From: Burkholderiales bacterium | Lineage (GTDB): Bacteria; Pseudomonadota; Gammaproteobacteria; Burkholderiales; SG8-41 | Assembly: GCA_036262035.1 (NCBI GenBank) | Contig: DATAJS010000017.1 | Coordinates: 1-36,235, forward strand | DNA length: 36,235 nt | Direction: 5' to 3' | Part shown: positions 7,043 to 14,894 of the stretch, piece after piece | Layout: each line of letters starts with the position of its first letter | Position numbering within the stretch: the first letter of the stretch is position 1 | Notes under the pieces: generated by a model | Seen by the model: only the letters and a program-made list of their open reading frames with translations | Database searches by the model: none | What the model was told of the DNA's origin: nothing | Made by a program: the position numbers and the translations under genes

Positions 7043-8710
7043 TTAATCCACCACGGCGAAGGTCCAGACCGAGCCGCCGGAAGGCACGTCGGGCGCGGCG
7101 CGGCGGCCGCGGGCGTCGCCGGCAACTCCTGAAAGCACGCTCACGTACTGCCTGCCTTTGTAGGTGTACGTGATCGGCGGCGCGTTGATGCCCGAGCCGG
7201 TCTGGAACTGCCACAGCACCTTGCCCGACGCTTCGTCGATCGCGAGGAACTCGCCCGTCATCCGTCCCGTGAACACCAGGCCGCCGTCGGTCGCCAGCAT
7301 TCCCGCCTGCGTCACGTGATCGCCGAGCTTGATCTGCCACTTGCGCTTGCCGGTGAGCGGGTCCATCGCTTCGTGATAGCCCTCGGTGTCTTCGCCGATG
7401 CCGCGCTTGCGGGACGCGGCCGCGCCGGCGTAGCGCGCGCCGGGCTTGTACTCGACGTCGGAGTACTTGAGGTTCTGCGCGAGGTGGATGGTGTTGAGAT
7501 ACACCATCCCGGTCTTCGGATTGAACGCCATCGGCGCCCAGTTCTTCGTGCCCGAGAACGGCCACAGCTCGACGTCCTCACCGGCTTCGAGGCGCTTGCG
7601 GACCTCGGTCTCGACCGGGCGGCCGGTCTTCATGTCGATGTGCGTCGCCCAGTTCACCTTGCCGAAGGGATACGCGCGCAAAAGCTTCCCGTTCGTGCGG
7701 TCGATGACGTAGAAGAAGCCGTTGCGGTCAGCGTGCATCAGCACCTTCTTCATCTCGCCGTCGACGCGCACGTCGGCGAGCACGTTCTCGTTCACGCCGT
7801 CGAAGTCGTACGAGTCGTTCGGCGTGAACTGGTAGTGCCACGCGATCTCGCCGGTCTTCGGCCGCACCGCGATCACGCTCGCGCTGTAGAGGCTGTCGCC
7901 CTTGCGGTACTTCGGGTTCCACGGGCCCGCGTTGCCGGTGCCCCAGTAGGTCAAGTCGAGCTGGGGATCGTACGAACCGGTGATCCACGTCGTGCCGCCG
8001 CCGCGCTTGTACGCTTCACCGTCCTGCGGCCAGGTCTCGTAGCCTTTCTCGCCGGGGCCGGGAATGGTGTAGCGGCGCCACAGCTTCTTGCCGGTCTCGG
8101 GGTCCCACGCGTCGAGGAAGCCGCGCACGCCGAACTCCGCGCCCGACATGCCGGTGATCAGCACGCCGTTCGCGACGAGCGGCGCGACGATGCCCGAATG
8201 CCCTTCCTTCCACTCGGCGAACTTCTGCTTCCACACTTCCTTGCCGGTCTTCATGTCGAGCGCGACGACGTGCGCGTCGAGCGTGGTGCGGAAGAGCTTG
8301 CCGTTGTAGATCGCGGGTCCCTTGTTCGAGACGCCGCAGCACACCACGCGCGGCGTCTCGGGGTCGTACGAGACCGCCGTGCGCCAGATCTGCTTGCCGG
8401 TGCCGAGGTCGATCGCGAACGTCCATGCGGCGTTGGTCACGTACATCACGCCGTTGTAGACCAGCGGCTGCGCCTGCTCGCCGAGCAGGTTCGACAGCCC
8501 CGTGCTCCACACCGGCACCAGCTTCTTCACGTTCGACGTGTCGATCTGGCGCAGCGGGCTGTAGCGCTTCAGGTCGTAACCCATGCCGTACGTCGTGATG
8601 TTGTCGGGATTTTTGCCGTCGTTCAGAAGCTCGTCGGCGGTTTGCGCCCACGTGACGTTCGACCACGTGAGCGCCACCGCCGCAGCGATGGCGGTCATCG
8701 ATGCTTTCAT
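7043..8710 (-). CDS. PQQ-dependent alcohol dehydrogenase, predicted lanthanide type
   Basis: A 555-residue periplasmic quinoprotein with a signal peptide ending near TWAQ and repeated eight-bladed propeller tryptophan-docking motifs (for example TGKQIWR, TGKEVWK, SGKVLWQF). The vicinal disulfide pair is Cys124-Cys125, beside the PQQ site. Predicted metal ligands are Glu192 and Asn260; the catalytic Asp is Asp302, in NDSYDFDG. Asp304, two residues on, is the extra aspartate seen in lanthanide-dependent XoxF and PedH enzymes, where calcium enzymes carry Ala or Ser. It lacks a C-terminal cytochrome domain, so it is a type I alcohol dehydrogenase needing a separate cytochrome c. The ATG at 8710 starts the signal peptide. 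No PQQ synthesis genes or dedicated cytochrome lie beside it. Confidence 0.9.
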   Translation of the reverse strand: MKASMTAIAAAVALTWSNVTWAQTADELLNDGKNPDNITTYGMGYDLKRYSPLRQIDTSNVKKLVPVWSTGLSNLLGEQAQPLVYNGVMYVTNAAWTFAIDLGTGKQIWRTAVSYDPETPRVVCCGVSNKGPAIYNGKLFRTTLDAHVVALDMKTGKEVWKQKFAEWKEGHSGIVAPLVANGVLITGMSGAEFGVRGFLDAWDPETGKKLWRRYTIPGPGEKGYETWPQDGEAYKRGGGTTWITGSYDPQLDLTYWGTGNAGPWNPKYRKGDSLYSASVIAVRPKTGEIAWHYQFTPNDSYDFDGVNENVLADVRVDGEMKKVLMHADRNGFFYVIDRTNGKLLRAYPFGKVNWATHIDMKTGRPVETEVRKRLEAGEDVELWPFSGTKNWAPMAFNPKTGMVYLNTIHLAQNLKYSDVEYKPGARYAGAAASRKRGIGEDTEGYHEAMDPLTGKRKWQIKLGDHVTQAGMLATDGGLVFTGRMTGEFLAIDEASGKVLWQFQTGSGINAPPITYTYKGRQYVSVLSGVAGDARGRRAAPDVPSGGSVWTFAVVD

Positions 8711-8825
8711 GTTGGACTGCCCCCCCTTTTGTGGAACACTCATGGTATCCCAACGCGCAGGCGAATTCGGCCCGCAGCGTCCATATCCTGAACACAACAA
8801 ATTCGCAGCTACACCGGAGGACATC

Positions 8826-9683
8826 ATGGAGATTCGCCGACTCGGCGAGCAGATCGGCGCGGAGATCACGGGTGTGGACGTCCGGAAGCTGGACGACGCC
8901 GGCTTCGATCGCATCTACCGCGCGTGGCTCGACTACAACGTGGTGTGCGTGCGCGGCCAGACGCTGACCGAGGACGAGTTTCTCGCCTACAGCAAGCGCT
9001 TCGGTCCGCTCCAGGCGCATCCGTCGAAGAACACGCGCCATCCGGATTACGCCGAGATCACGCTGCTCGGCGCGAACAAGTTCGACGTCGACGGCAAGCT
9101 CAACACCACGATCTACAAGCGCGGCTCGATCGGCTTCCACACCGACGGCGCCTACAACCCCGAGCCGTTCAAGGCGACGCAGCTCTACGCGCTCGCGATC
9201 CCGAGCCGCGGCGGCGATACGCTCTTCGCCAGCGCTTACGCCGCCTACGACGCGCTGCCCGATCGGCTCAAGGAGCGGCTGAAAGGCCGCTATGGCGTTT
9301 ATGTCTACGGCGGCCGGCGGCCGCCATCGCCGCTGCTGAGCGCCGAGGACCACAAGAAGAAGATTCCCGCATTCCACGCCCTCTTCCGCACGCATCCCGA
9401 GACGGGTCGCACCTCGCTCTACTTCGACCCGGTGAAGATCCTGCGCATCGAAGGGCTGGAGAAAGAGGAAAGCGACGCGATCATCGACGAGCTCACCGCG
9501 ATGATGGTGCAGCCCCACGCCGACTACCGCCACAAGTGGTCCAAGGGCGACATCGTCATCTGGGACAACCGCTGCTCGTTCCACAAGGCGACCGGCGACT
9601 ATCCGCCGGAAGAAGACCGCATCCACTGGCGCGTCTCGATCAACCCGCATCCGATCGGACGCTTCCAGCCGGCTGCGGCGTGA
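8826..9683 (+). CDS. TauD/TfdA family Fe(II)/2-oxoglutarate dioxygenase
   Basis: A 285-residue cytosolic dioxygenase. The iron-binding triad is visible as His105 and Asp107 in FHTDG and His253 in CSFHKAT, and Arg269 in HWRVSIN fits the 2-oxoglutarate carboxylate ligand. Family members hydroxylate taurine, alkylsulfates, 2,4-D and similar acids; the substrate cannot be read here. The ATG at 8826 has GGAGG six bases upstream. It is divergent from the PQQ dehydrogenase, with 115 bases between the starts. Its stop overlaps the start of a Bug receptor (TGATG), so receptor and enzyme are probably made together, which suggests that the receptor brings in the substrate or a related acid. Confidence 0.9.
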   Translation: MEIRRLGEQIGAEITGVDVRKLDDAGFDRIYRAWLDYNVVCVRGQTLTEDEFLAYSKRFGPLQAHPSKNTRHPDYAEITLLGANKFDVDGKLNTTIYKRGSIGFHTDGAYNPEPFKATQLYALAIPSRGGDTLFASAYAAYDALPDRLKERLKGRYGVYVYGGRRPPSPLLSAEDHKKKIPAFHALFRTHPETGRTSLYFDPVKILRIEGLEKEESDAIIDELTAMMVQPHADYRHKWSKGDIVIWDNRCSFHKATGDYPPEEDRIHWRVSINPHPIGRFQPAAA

Positions 9684-10654
9684 TGCGGATCGCTCTCGCT
9701 GTAACCACACTGCTCGCCTCGTTCGCCGTAACGGCACAGACGTTCCCGCGCGCCGGCGGCGACCGGCCGCTGCGCATCATCGTCACCACCGCGCCCGGCA
9801 GCGGGATCGACCAGGTCACGCGCCCGATCGCCGAAGCGCTGAGCCAGCGGCTCAACCGCCCGGTGGTCGTCGACAACCGCGCGGGCGGCAACGGCGTGAT
9901 CGGCGCGAACGTCGCGGCGGGGACGGGCGACGACGGCACGACGCTGCTCAGCACCAGCAACTCGTTCATCATCAACGGCGTGCTCAAGCGCTTCGCGTTC
10001 GACGTACGCAAGACCTTCGCGCCCGTCGTGCAGGTCTCGTCGCAGTACTACCTGCTGCTGTGCCCGGTGTCGCTGCCGGTGTCGACGTTCGCAGAGCTCG
10101 TCGAGCACGCGCGCAGGAATCCCGGCAAGGTGAGCTTCGGCTCGGCCGGCATCGGCTCGGTCGGTCATCTCGGCATGGAGATCATTCGCGCGAAGACGCG
10201 CATCGACCTCACGCACGTGCCGTACAAGAGCAACGCGCTGGCGGGACTCGATCTCGCCGCGGGCCGCATCCAGCTCCTCTTCAGCAACATCGCGGGTGCG
10301 CAGATGGCGAGGAGCGGCAAGGCGAAGTTGATCGCGGTGACGAGCCCGCGCCGCCTGGCGGCGCATCCCAACGTCGCGACCATCGCCGAGTCGGGCATCT
10401 CCGGTTTCGAGCTCAGCAACACCTACACGATCTACGCGTCGGGCAAGGCGCCGGCGTCGGCGGTCGCGGCGCTGAATCGCGAGCTCGCGCAGATCCTGTC
10501 GGCGCCGGAGCTGAAAGAGCGCTTCGCCGCGGACATGTCCGAGGTGTCGCCGCCGCACACGCCCGTCGAGCTGCGGAAGCTGCTCGTCGCCGAGTTCGAG
10601 AAGTGGGACGCGGTCGTGAAAACAGCGAACCTGGGCGCGGCGGCGCTGTACTGA
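9683..10654 (+). CDS. Bug-family tripartite tricarboxylate transporter receptor (TctC-like)
   Basis: A 323-residue Bug/TctC receptor with signal peptide (MRIALAVTTLLASFAVTAQ). It keeps RPLRIIVTTAPGSGID, VDNRAGGNGVIG, THVPYKSN and a modified NVATIAESGISGFE block. It is more divergent than the other Bugs: the usual PGG pocket reads PGSG and the ADGYTLL block reads GDDGTTLL. The ATG overlaps the dioxygenase stop by one base, giving translational coupling. It likely binds an acid related to the dioxygenase substrate. No TctA or TctB is adjacent. Confidence 0.88.
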   Translation: MRIALAVTTLLASFAVTAQTFPRAGGDRPLRIIVTTAPGSGIDQVTRPIAEALSQRLNRPVVVDNRAGGNGVIGANVAAGTGDDGTTLLSTSNSFIINGVLKRFAFDVRKTFAPVVQVSSQYYLLLCPVSLPVSTFAELVEHARRNPGKVSFGSAGIGSVGHLGMEIIRAKTRIDLTHVPYKSNALAGLDLAAGRIQLLFSNIAGAQMARSGKAKLIAVTSPRRLAAHPNVATIAESGISGFELSNTYTIYASGKAPASAVAALNRELAQILSAPELKERFAADMSEVSPPHTPVELRKLLVAEFEKWDAVVKTANLGAAALY

Positions 10655-10704
10655 CCCTCGAACCGCGTAGTATCGCGTCCTTCGATTCGCTTCCGGACCC
10701 ATCA

Positions 10705-11004
10705 GTGACGGTTTACGTCGATCCACTCATGAATCACGGCTGGGTGCTGCACGGCCGCTCCACGCCGAACTGCCACATGTTCACCGACGGCCCCCTGGAA
10801 GAGCTGCACGCGGTCGCAGACCTGATCGGGCTGAGGCTCGCATGGTTTCAGGATAAGCGCGTCCCTCACTACGACCTCACCCCGTCGGACCGCGCCGCAG
10901 CGATCGCCGCCGGCGCCGTGGAAGTCGACCGGCGGCGCGCGGTGCAGATCTGGCGCGCGGCGCGGCGCGCCGCCGCTATGCTGGTCGATCTGCACAAGGA
11001 CTAG
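10705..11004 (+). CDS. DUF4031 domain-containing protein
   Basis: A 99-residue cytosolic protein matching DUF4031 across its whole length: a VTVYVDPL start, CHMFTDGPLEELHA, WFQDKRVPHYDLTPS and GAVEVDRR blocks. The function of this family is not established. The GTG at 10705 was preferred because the family begins with this strand; only a weak GGA precedes it. It lies 50 bases after the Bug receptor and six bases before the MAPEG gene, so it may be cotranscribed with both. It has no signal peptide or membrane segment. Confidence 0.75.
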   Translation: MTVYVDPLMNHGWVLHGRSTPNCHMFTDGPLEELHAVADLIGLRLAWFQDKRVPHYDLTPSDRAAAIAAGAVEVDRRRAVQIWRAARRAAAMLVDLHKD

Positions 11005-11010
11005 AGACCG

Positions 11011-11400
11011 ATGACCCTCGCCTACTGGATGGTGCTCGCGGCGGCGCTGCTGCCGTATCTCGGGACGGGCTACGCCAAATTCGCCGAAGGCGGCAGGCGG
11101 ACTTACGACAACCACGCGCCGCGCGCGCAGCTCGAGACATTGCCGCCGCAGCGCCGGCGCGCGCACTGGGCGCAGCTCAACGGCTTCGAAGCGTTCCCCG
11201 CGTTCGCGGCGGCGGTGATCGTCGCGCACCTGGCGGGGGCGCCGCAGGCGCGCATCGACCTGCTCGCGTGCGTCTTCGTCGCAGCGCGGGTGATCTATAC
11301 CTTCTGCTACATCTACGACAAGGCGACCGCGCGCTCGCTGGTGTGGGCGGTCGGCCTGGTGTGCGTGATCGGGCTGTTCGGCGCGGCCGCCCTGGCGTGA
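11011..11400 (+). CDS. MAPEG family membrane protein
   Basis: A 129-residue integral membrane protein with about four hydrophobic helices (near residues 4-18, 58-75, 80-97 and 108-128). The ENxxR-like core is replaced by a LNGFEAFPAFAAAVIVAH segment typical of bacterial MAPEG proteins (membrane-associated eicosanoid and glutathione metabolism fold). Bacterial members may have glutathione transferase or peroxidase activity, but many are uncharacterised. Its stop overlaps the GTG start of the following broken esterase gene, and DUF4031 lies six bases upstream, so the three form one transcription unit. Confidence 0.8.
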   Translation: MTLAYWMVLAAALLPYLGTGYAKFAEGGRRTYDNHAPRAQLETLPPQRRRAHWAQLNGFEAFPAFAAAVIVAHLAGAPQARIDLLACVFVAARVIYTFCYIYDKATARSLVWAVGLVCVIGLFGAAALA

Positions 11401-12076
11401 CCATCGGGGGGCGTCGCCGATTCGCGCGTTACGTGCTCGGCGGAACAGCCGCGCTGTGCTCGGGCTGTTCCGCGTTCGATCTGGCGAACGCGTTCGTTCC
11501 GAGCGACACGCACGAGCGCACCGCCGGCATCCCCTACGGCACGCACGAACGGCATCGTCTCGACGTCTATCGTCCCGTTCAGCCGCACGACAAGGCGGCG
11601 GTCGTCGTTTTCTTCTATGGCGGCAACTGGAGCTCCGGCAATCGGGGCGGCTACCGCTTCGTCGGCGAGGCGCTCGCCTCGCACGGCATCACCGTGGTGA
11701 TACCGGACTACCGCCTCTATCCCGAAGTGCGCTTCCCCGATTTTCTCGCGGACTGCGCGGCGGCGGTGCGCTGGACGACCGATCACGCAGGGCAGCGCGT
11801 TTTCCTGATGGGCATTCCGCGGGCGCTTACAACGCCGCGATGTTCGCGCTCGACGCGGAGTATCTGCGGGCCGAGCGTGTCGGACACCCGGCGATCAAAG
11901 GCTGGATCGGCCGCGCCGGTCCATACGATTTCCTGCCGCTCACCGGCGCGATCACGCGTGCGGTGTTCGGCTATCCCGACGTGGGCCACGTGCGCCTGCT
12001 GGGAGCGATGTCCACACCCCTGCGCGGAACGGCGCCGGTCGTGGAAGACGTCGTGAGATTTATTGGCGGGAGCTGA
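11397..12076 (+). pseudogene. Broken alpha/beta hydrolase (carboxylesterase-like) gene
   Basis: The first part, in one frame from GTG 11397, gives a lipoprotein-like N-terminus, VVFFYGGNWSSGNRGGYR (oxyanion HGG-type block) and IPDYRLYPE. At about 11812 the reading frame must shift by one base to restore the nucleophile elbow GHSAGA; one C appears to be missing from GGCCAT. In the second frame the protein continues to KGWIGRAGPYDFLPL and ends with the His block VGHVRLLGA. Only 57 codons separate the catalytic Ser and His, about half the usual distance, so the stretch holding the catalytic Asp seems deleted. Two lesions together favour a true pseudogene over a single sequencing error. Its TGA directly abuts the convergent toxin stop. 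Confidence 0.75.
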
Positions 12077-12496
12077 TCATGCGGCCCACGGATCGATGAC
12101 GGACACTTTGAGATCGGCGAAGTGCCTGACATTCCGCGTTGCCAGGCTCGCGCGCCTTGCGAGTGCGATGCCGCCGATCTGAGTGTCACGCATGTCGACG
12201 GGCCGCCCGCGTCGCCGTCGTTCGGCCGCGAGATTCGCCGCTTCGGTGGCAGACGCCGCGTCGAAATCCAGCACCCGATTCTGCAGATCTTCTTCGAGCA
12301 GCTGCGCAAACGCGGATTGCAGCGCCTGGCGCCGTCGGCCCACCGGCAGAATTGCAATCCCGAGACGCGTTTCGAATAGCGTAATGCTCGTGATCCACAC
12401 CGACTCCGCCGGCTGCCGGTCCAGCCATGCGGTCACGACCGCGTCAGGCGAGCGCTGCATGAGAGCCGACAGCACGTTCGTGTCCAAGATGATCAT
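12077..12496 (-). CDS. vapC: PIN-domain ribonuclease toxin (VapC/FitB type)
   Basis: A 139-residue PIN-domain protein that should cleave RNA when freed from its antitoxin. The acidic metal site is complete: Asp5 in LDTNV, Glu42 in LFETRLG, Asp101 and Asp104 in PVDMRDTQI. The end has the common ATRNVRHF and VIDPW blocks of the FitB-like subgroup. It overlaps the upstream antitoxin gene by four bases (ATGA), the classic layout of a type II toxin-antitoxin operon. Its stop lies directly against the stop of the convergent pseudogene, the two forming TGATCA. Confidence 0.93.
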   Translation of the reverse strand: MIILDTNVLSALMQRSPDAVVTAWLDRQPAESVWITSITLFETRLGIAILPVGRRRQALQSAFAQLLEEDLQNRVLDFDAASATEAANLAAERRRRGRPVDMRDTQIGGIALARRASLATRNVRHFADLKVSVIDPWAA

Positions 12497-12741
12497 TTGC
12501 CGAAGTCAGCCGGCCTGGGCTCCTCGCCGCGCAGTTCCGCCAGATCGCCGGTCAGTCCTGTTTTCGCAAAGCGCGACGCGATGCGAGAACCGAGCTTACC
12601 GACGTGCCTGCTCTGCTCCCTGACAGCGTTCCGGAGGATCTGCCGGATCTCTTCCTCCATGCTGCGCTTGTTGCGCTCCGCGCGACGTTTGAGGCGCGCC
12701 TTCACGTCCTCTTCCAGATCACGGACGATCACTTGAGCCAT
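12493..12741 (-). CDS. Ribbon-helix-helix antitoxin (FitA-like)
   Basis: An 82-residue antitoxin. The N-terminal half (QVIVRDLEEDVKARLKRRAE, then NKRSMEEEIRQILR) is a ribbon-helix-helix DNA-binding domain of the FitA/plasmid stability type; the acidic and basic C-terminal part should wrap the toxin. It precedes and overlaps the PIN toxin by four bases. A GGGAGG ribosome site lies close before the ATG. The family represses its own promoter, so the 114-base gap to the divergent dioxygenase gene should hold the operator; TGATATCA near 12762 is a possible palindromic part of it. Confidence 0.9.
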   Translation of the reverse strand: MAQVIVRDLEEDVKARLKRRAERNKRSMEEEIRQILRNAVREQSRHVGKLGSRIASRFAKTGLTGDLAELRGEEPRPADFGK

Positions 12742-12855
12742 ATGCCTCCCTTGACCCGTCTGATATCATGCTATCGACAGCGGACGCCCGAGGCAAGTTC
12801 CCTTCGGCCGCGACATCATCTAAGCTGCCGGAAACAGCCCCGAACCGGAGGAGCC

Positions 12856-13746
12856 ATGACCGAGGTCGCCAACCGCATCACCATCAACCGCCTGCATCCG
12901 CTCTTCGTCGCCGAAGTCGTCGGCCTCGACTGCACCGCGCCGATCGCGCGCGAAGACTTCAGGACGATCTGGGAGGCGTTCAACGAGCATCAGGTGCTCG
13001 TCTTCCGCGGCCAGCGCTTCGACGACGAGTCGCAGATCGCGTTCAGCCGCCTCTTCGGCGATCTGGAGACGATGATCGCGCACCCCGGCAACGACTGGAA
13101 TCCGGGACACATCTCGGTGATGACGAACCTCGGCAAGGACGGCGACTTCCTGCCGCTCGACCATCCGGCGATGATCCATCGCGCGCGCAACGAGGACTGG
13201 CACAGCGACAGCTCGTTCAAGCCGGTGGCCGCGCTCGCGTCGCTCCTGGCGTCGCGCATCGTGCCGCCGGTGGGCGGCAACACCGATTTCGCGAGCGGGC
13301 GTGCGGCTTATGCCGCGCTACCCGAGGAGCGCAAGGCGCAGCTCGAAGGCCTGGTCGCTCTGCACCGCATGACCCATCGCGACATGGAGAACGACAAGGG
13401 TTACAACGACGAAGACAAGAAGAAGCACGTCGTCACACATCCGCTGCTTCGCACCAACCCGGTCAACGGCCGCAAGGCGCTCTACGTGGGCTCACACGCG
13501 CAGGAAATCGTCGGCATGCCGGTCGAGGAAGGCGCGAGGCTGATCGAAGAGCTGACTGCGTTCGTCACCCAGCCGCAGTTCGTCTACAGCCACCACTGGC
13601 GCGACGGCGACGCGGTGATGTGGGACAACCGCTGCACGCTGCACCGCGCGACGACGTTCGACCGCACCAAGTACAAGCGCAAGCTGCACCGGACGACGAT
13701 CGCCGGCAAGTCGCCGGATACGGCGTACGCTGTGATGCCCGGATAG
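12856..13746 (+). CDS. TauD/TfdA family Fe(II)/2-oxoglutarate dioxygenase
   Basis: A 296-residue cytosolic dioxygenase and a distant paralogue of the one at 8826. The triad is His116 and Asp118 in DWHSDSSF and His263 in CTLHRAT; Arg279 in LHRTTI fits the 2-oxoglutarate ligand. The DNRCTLHRAT and THPLLRTNPVNGRKALY blocks are those of the TfdA/alpha-ketoglutarate branch that acts on phenoxyacetates and other acids; the substrate is unknown. The ATG at 12856 has GGAGGAG just upstream. It is divergent from the toxin-antitoxin operon and convergent with a Bug receptor, with an inverted repeat between. Confidence 0.9.
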   Translation: MTEVANRITINRLHPLFVAEVVGLDCTAPIAREDFRTIWEAFNEHQVLVFRGQRFDDESQIAFSRLFGDLETMIAHPGNDWNPGHISVMTNLGKDGDFLPLDHPAMIHRARNEDWHSDSSFKPVAALASLLASRIVPPVGGNTDFASGRAAYAALPEERKAQLEGLVALHRMTHRDMENDKGYNDEDKKKHVVTHPLLRTNPVNGRKALYVGSHAQEIVGMPVEEGARLIEELTAFVTQPQFVYSHHWRDGDAVMWDNRCTLHRATTFDRTKYKRKLHRTTIAGKSPDTAYAVMPG

Positions 13747-13760
13747 AAAAAAGCGTTTTT

Positions 13761-13893
13761 AACCGCCAAGGACGCAAAGGACGCAAAGGTTTTTCAGCGG
13801 TCGGCACGTCCTCGTGCACGATGCTTTGCGGCAGTCGATCCCGCATAGCATTTGGTTTGGCTTTCCTTGGCGTCCTTTGCGTCCTTTGCGGTT
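13761..13893. repeat. Inverted pair of AAGGACGCAAAGGACG repeats
   Basis: The arm at 13761-13788 (AACCGCCAAGGACGCAAAGG and onward) is repeated in reverse complement at 13863-13893, with about 75 bases between. Each arm also contains a short internal tandem (GGACGCAAA twice). The pair fills the gap between two convergent genes and could fold into a long hairpin. A shorter relative lies at about 19747-19776. Confidence 0.7.
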
Positions 13894-13903
13894 CAATTGC
13901 TTT

Positions 13904-14863
13904 TCAGTCGGCCTTCGCACCGGTCTCGGCGATGACCTTCGTCCAGCGCCCGAGCTCGGACTTGATGTAAGCCCCGAACGCCTCCGGCGTGCTCGCGACG
14001 ACCTCGCCGGCGTCGGCCGTGAGGCGCTCGTTGACGTCGGGCTGCCGCAGAATCTGCACCACGTCGGCGTGCACGCGCGAGACGATCTCTTTCGGCGTGC
14101 CCGCCGGCATCACCACGCCGTACCACACGGTCACGTCGTAACCCGGCACGCCGTCCTCGGCCATCGCCGGCACGTCGGGCAAGCCCTTGTAGCGCTTCGC
14201 GCTGGTGATCGCGAGCGCGCGCAGCTTGCCGCTTTTCACGTGCGGCAACGCCGCCGCGACGCTGGAGAGACCGATCGCGACCTCGCCGCCGATCAGCGCG
14301 ATGAGCGCAGGACCGACGCCTTTGTACGGGACGTGCACCATGCGGATGCCGGCCGACTTCGCGAAAAGCTCCATCGGCAGATGCGTCTGCCCGCCGCTGC
14401 CGCCCGACGCATACGAGATCGCGTTCGGTTTCGCCTTCGCGATCGCGATCAATCCGCGCACGTTCTTCGCCGGCAGCGACGGATGCGCGACCAGCAGCAT
14501 CGGCGTCGACACCACCTGCGTGATCGGCGCGAAGTCTTTCGACGGGTCGTAACCGACCTTCGGATAGAGTCCCGGCGCGACCGCGAGGTTGCTCGTCTGC
14601 GCGAGCGCGATCGTGTAGCCGTCCGGCGGCGACTTGGCGACGAGCGCAAGACCGATCGTCCCCGCCGCGCCCGGCCGGTTCTCGGCGACGACGGGCACCT
14701 TCCACGCCTCGGCGAGCCTGGTCGCGAGCATGCGCGAGATGAGATCGGTGCTGCCGCCGGGCGGCAGCGGGACGATCCAGCGGACGGTCTTGGACGGATA
14801 GGTCTGTCCCTGGGACGGCGTGACGATCACCGCCGCAAGCATCAGCATTGCGATTCGCAGCAT
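13904..14863 (-). CDS. Bug-family tripartite tricarboxylate transporter receptor (TctC-like)
   Basis: A 319-residue Bug/TctC receptor with signal peptide (MLRIAMLMLAAVIVTPSQGQ). The family blocks YPSKTVRWIVPLPPGGSTD, ENRPGAAGTIG, PPDGYTIALAQ, VHVPYKGVG and GLPDVPAMAEDGVPGYD are all in place. It should bind a small carboxylate in the periplasm for an unlinked TctBA permease. The ATG at 14863 has GGGGAGGA upstream. It is divergent from the ABC exporter, with only 31 bases between the start codons, so promoters must reach into coding sequence. Nothing next to it suggests the ligand. Confidence 0.92.
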   Translation of the reverse strand: MLRIAMLMLAAVIVTPSQGQTYPSKTVRWIVPLPPGGSTDLISRMLATRLAEAWKVPVVAENRPGAAGTIGLALVAKSPPDGYTIALAQTSNLAVAPGLYPKVGYDPSKDFAPITQVVSTPMLLVAHPSLPAKNVRGLIAIAKAKPNAISYASGGSGGQTHLPMELFAKSAGIRMVHVPYKGVGPALIALIGGEVAIGLSSVAAALPHVKSGKLRALAITSAKRYKGLPDVPAMAEDGVPGYDVTVWYGVVMPAGTPKEIVSRVHADVVQILRQPDVNERLTADAGEVVASTPEAFGAYIKSELGRWTKVIAETGAKAD

Positions 14864-14894
14864 CTTTTTGTCCTCCCCGTGTTTATTATGCGTC

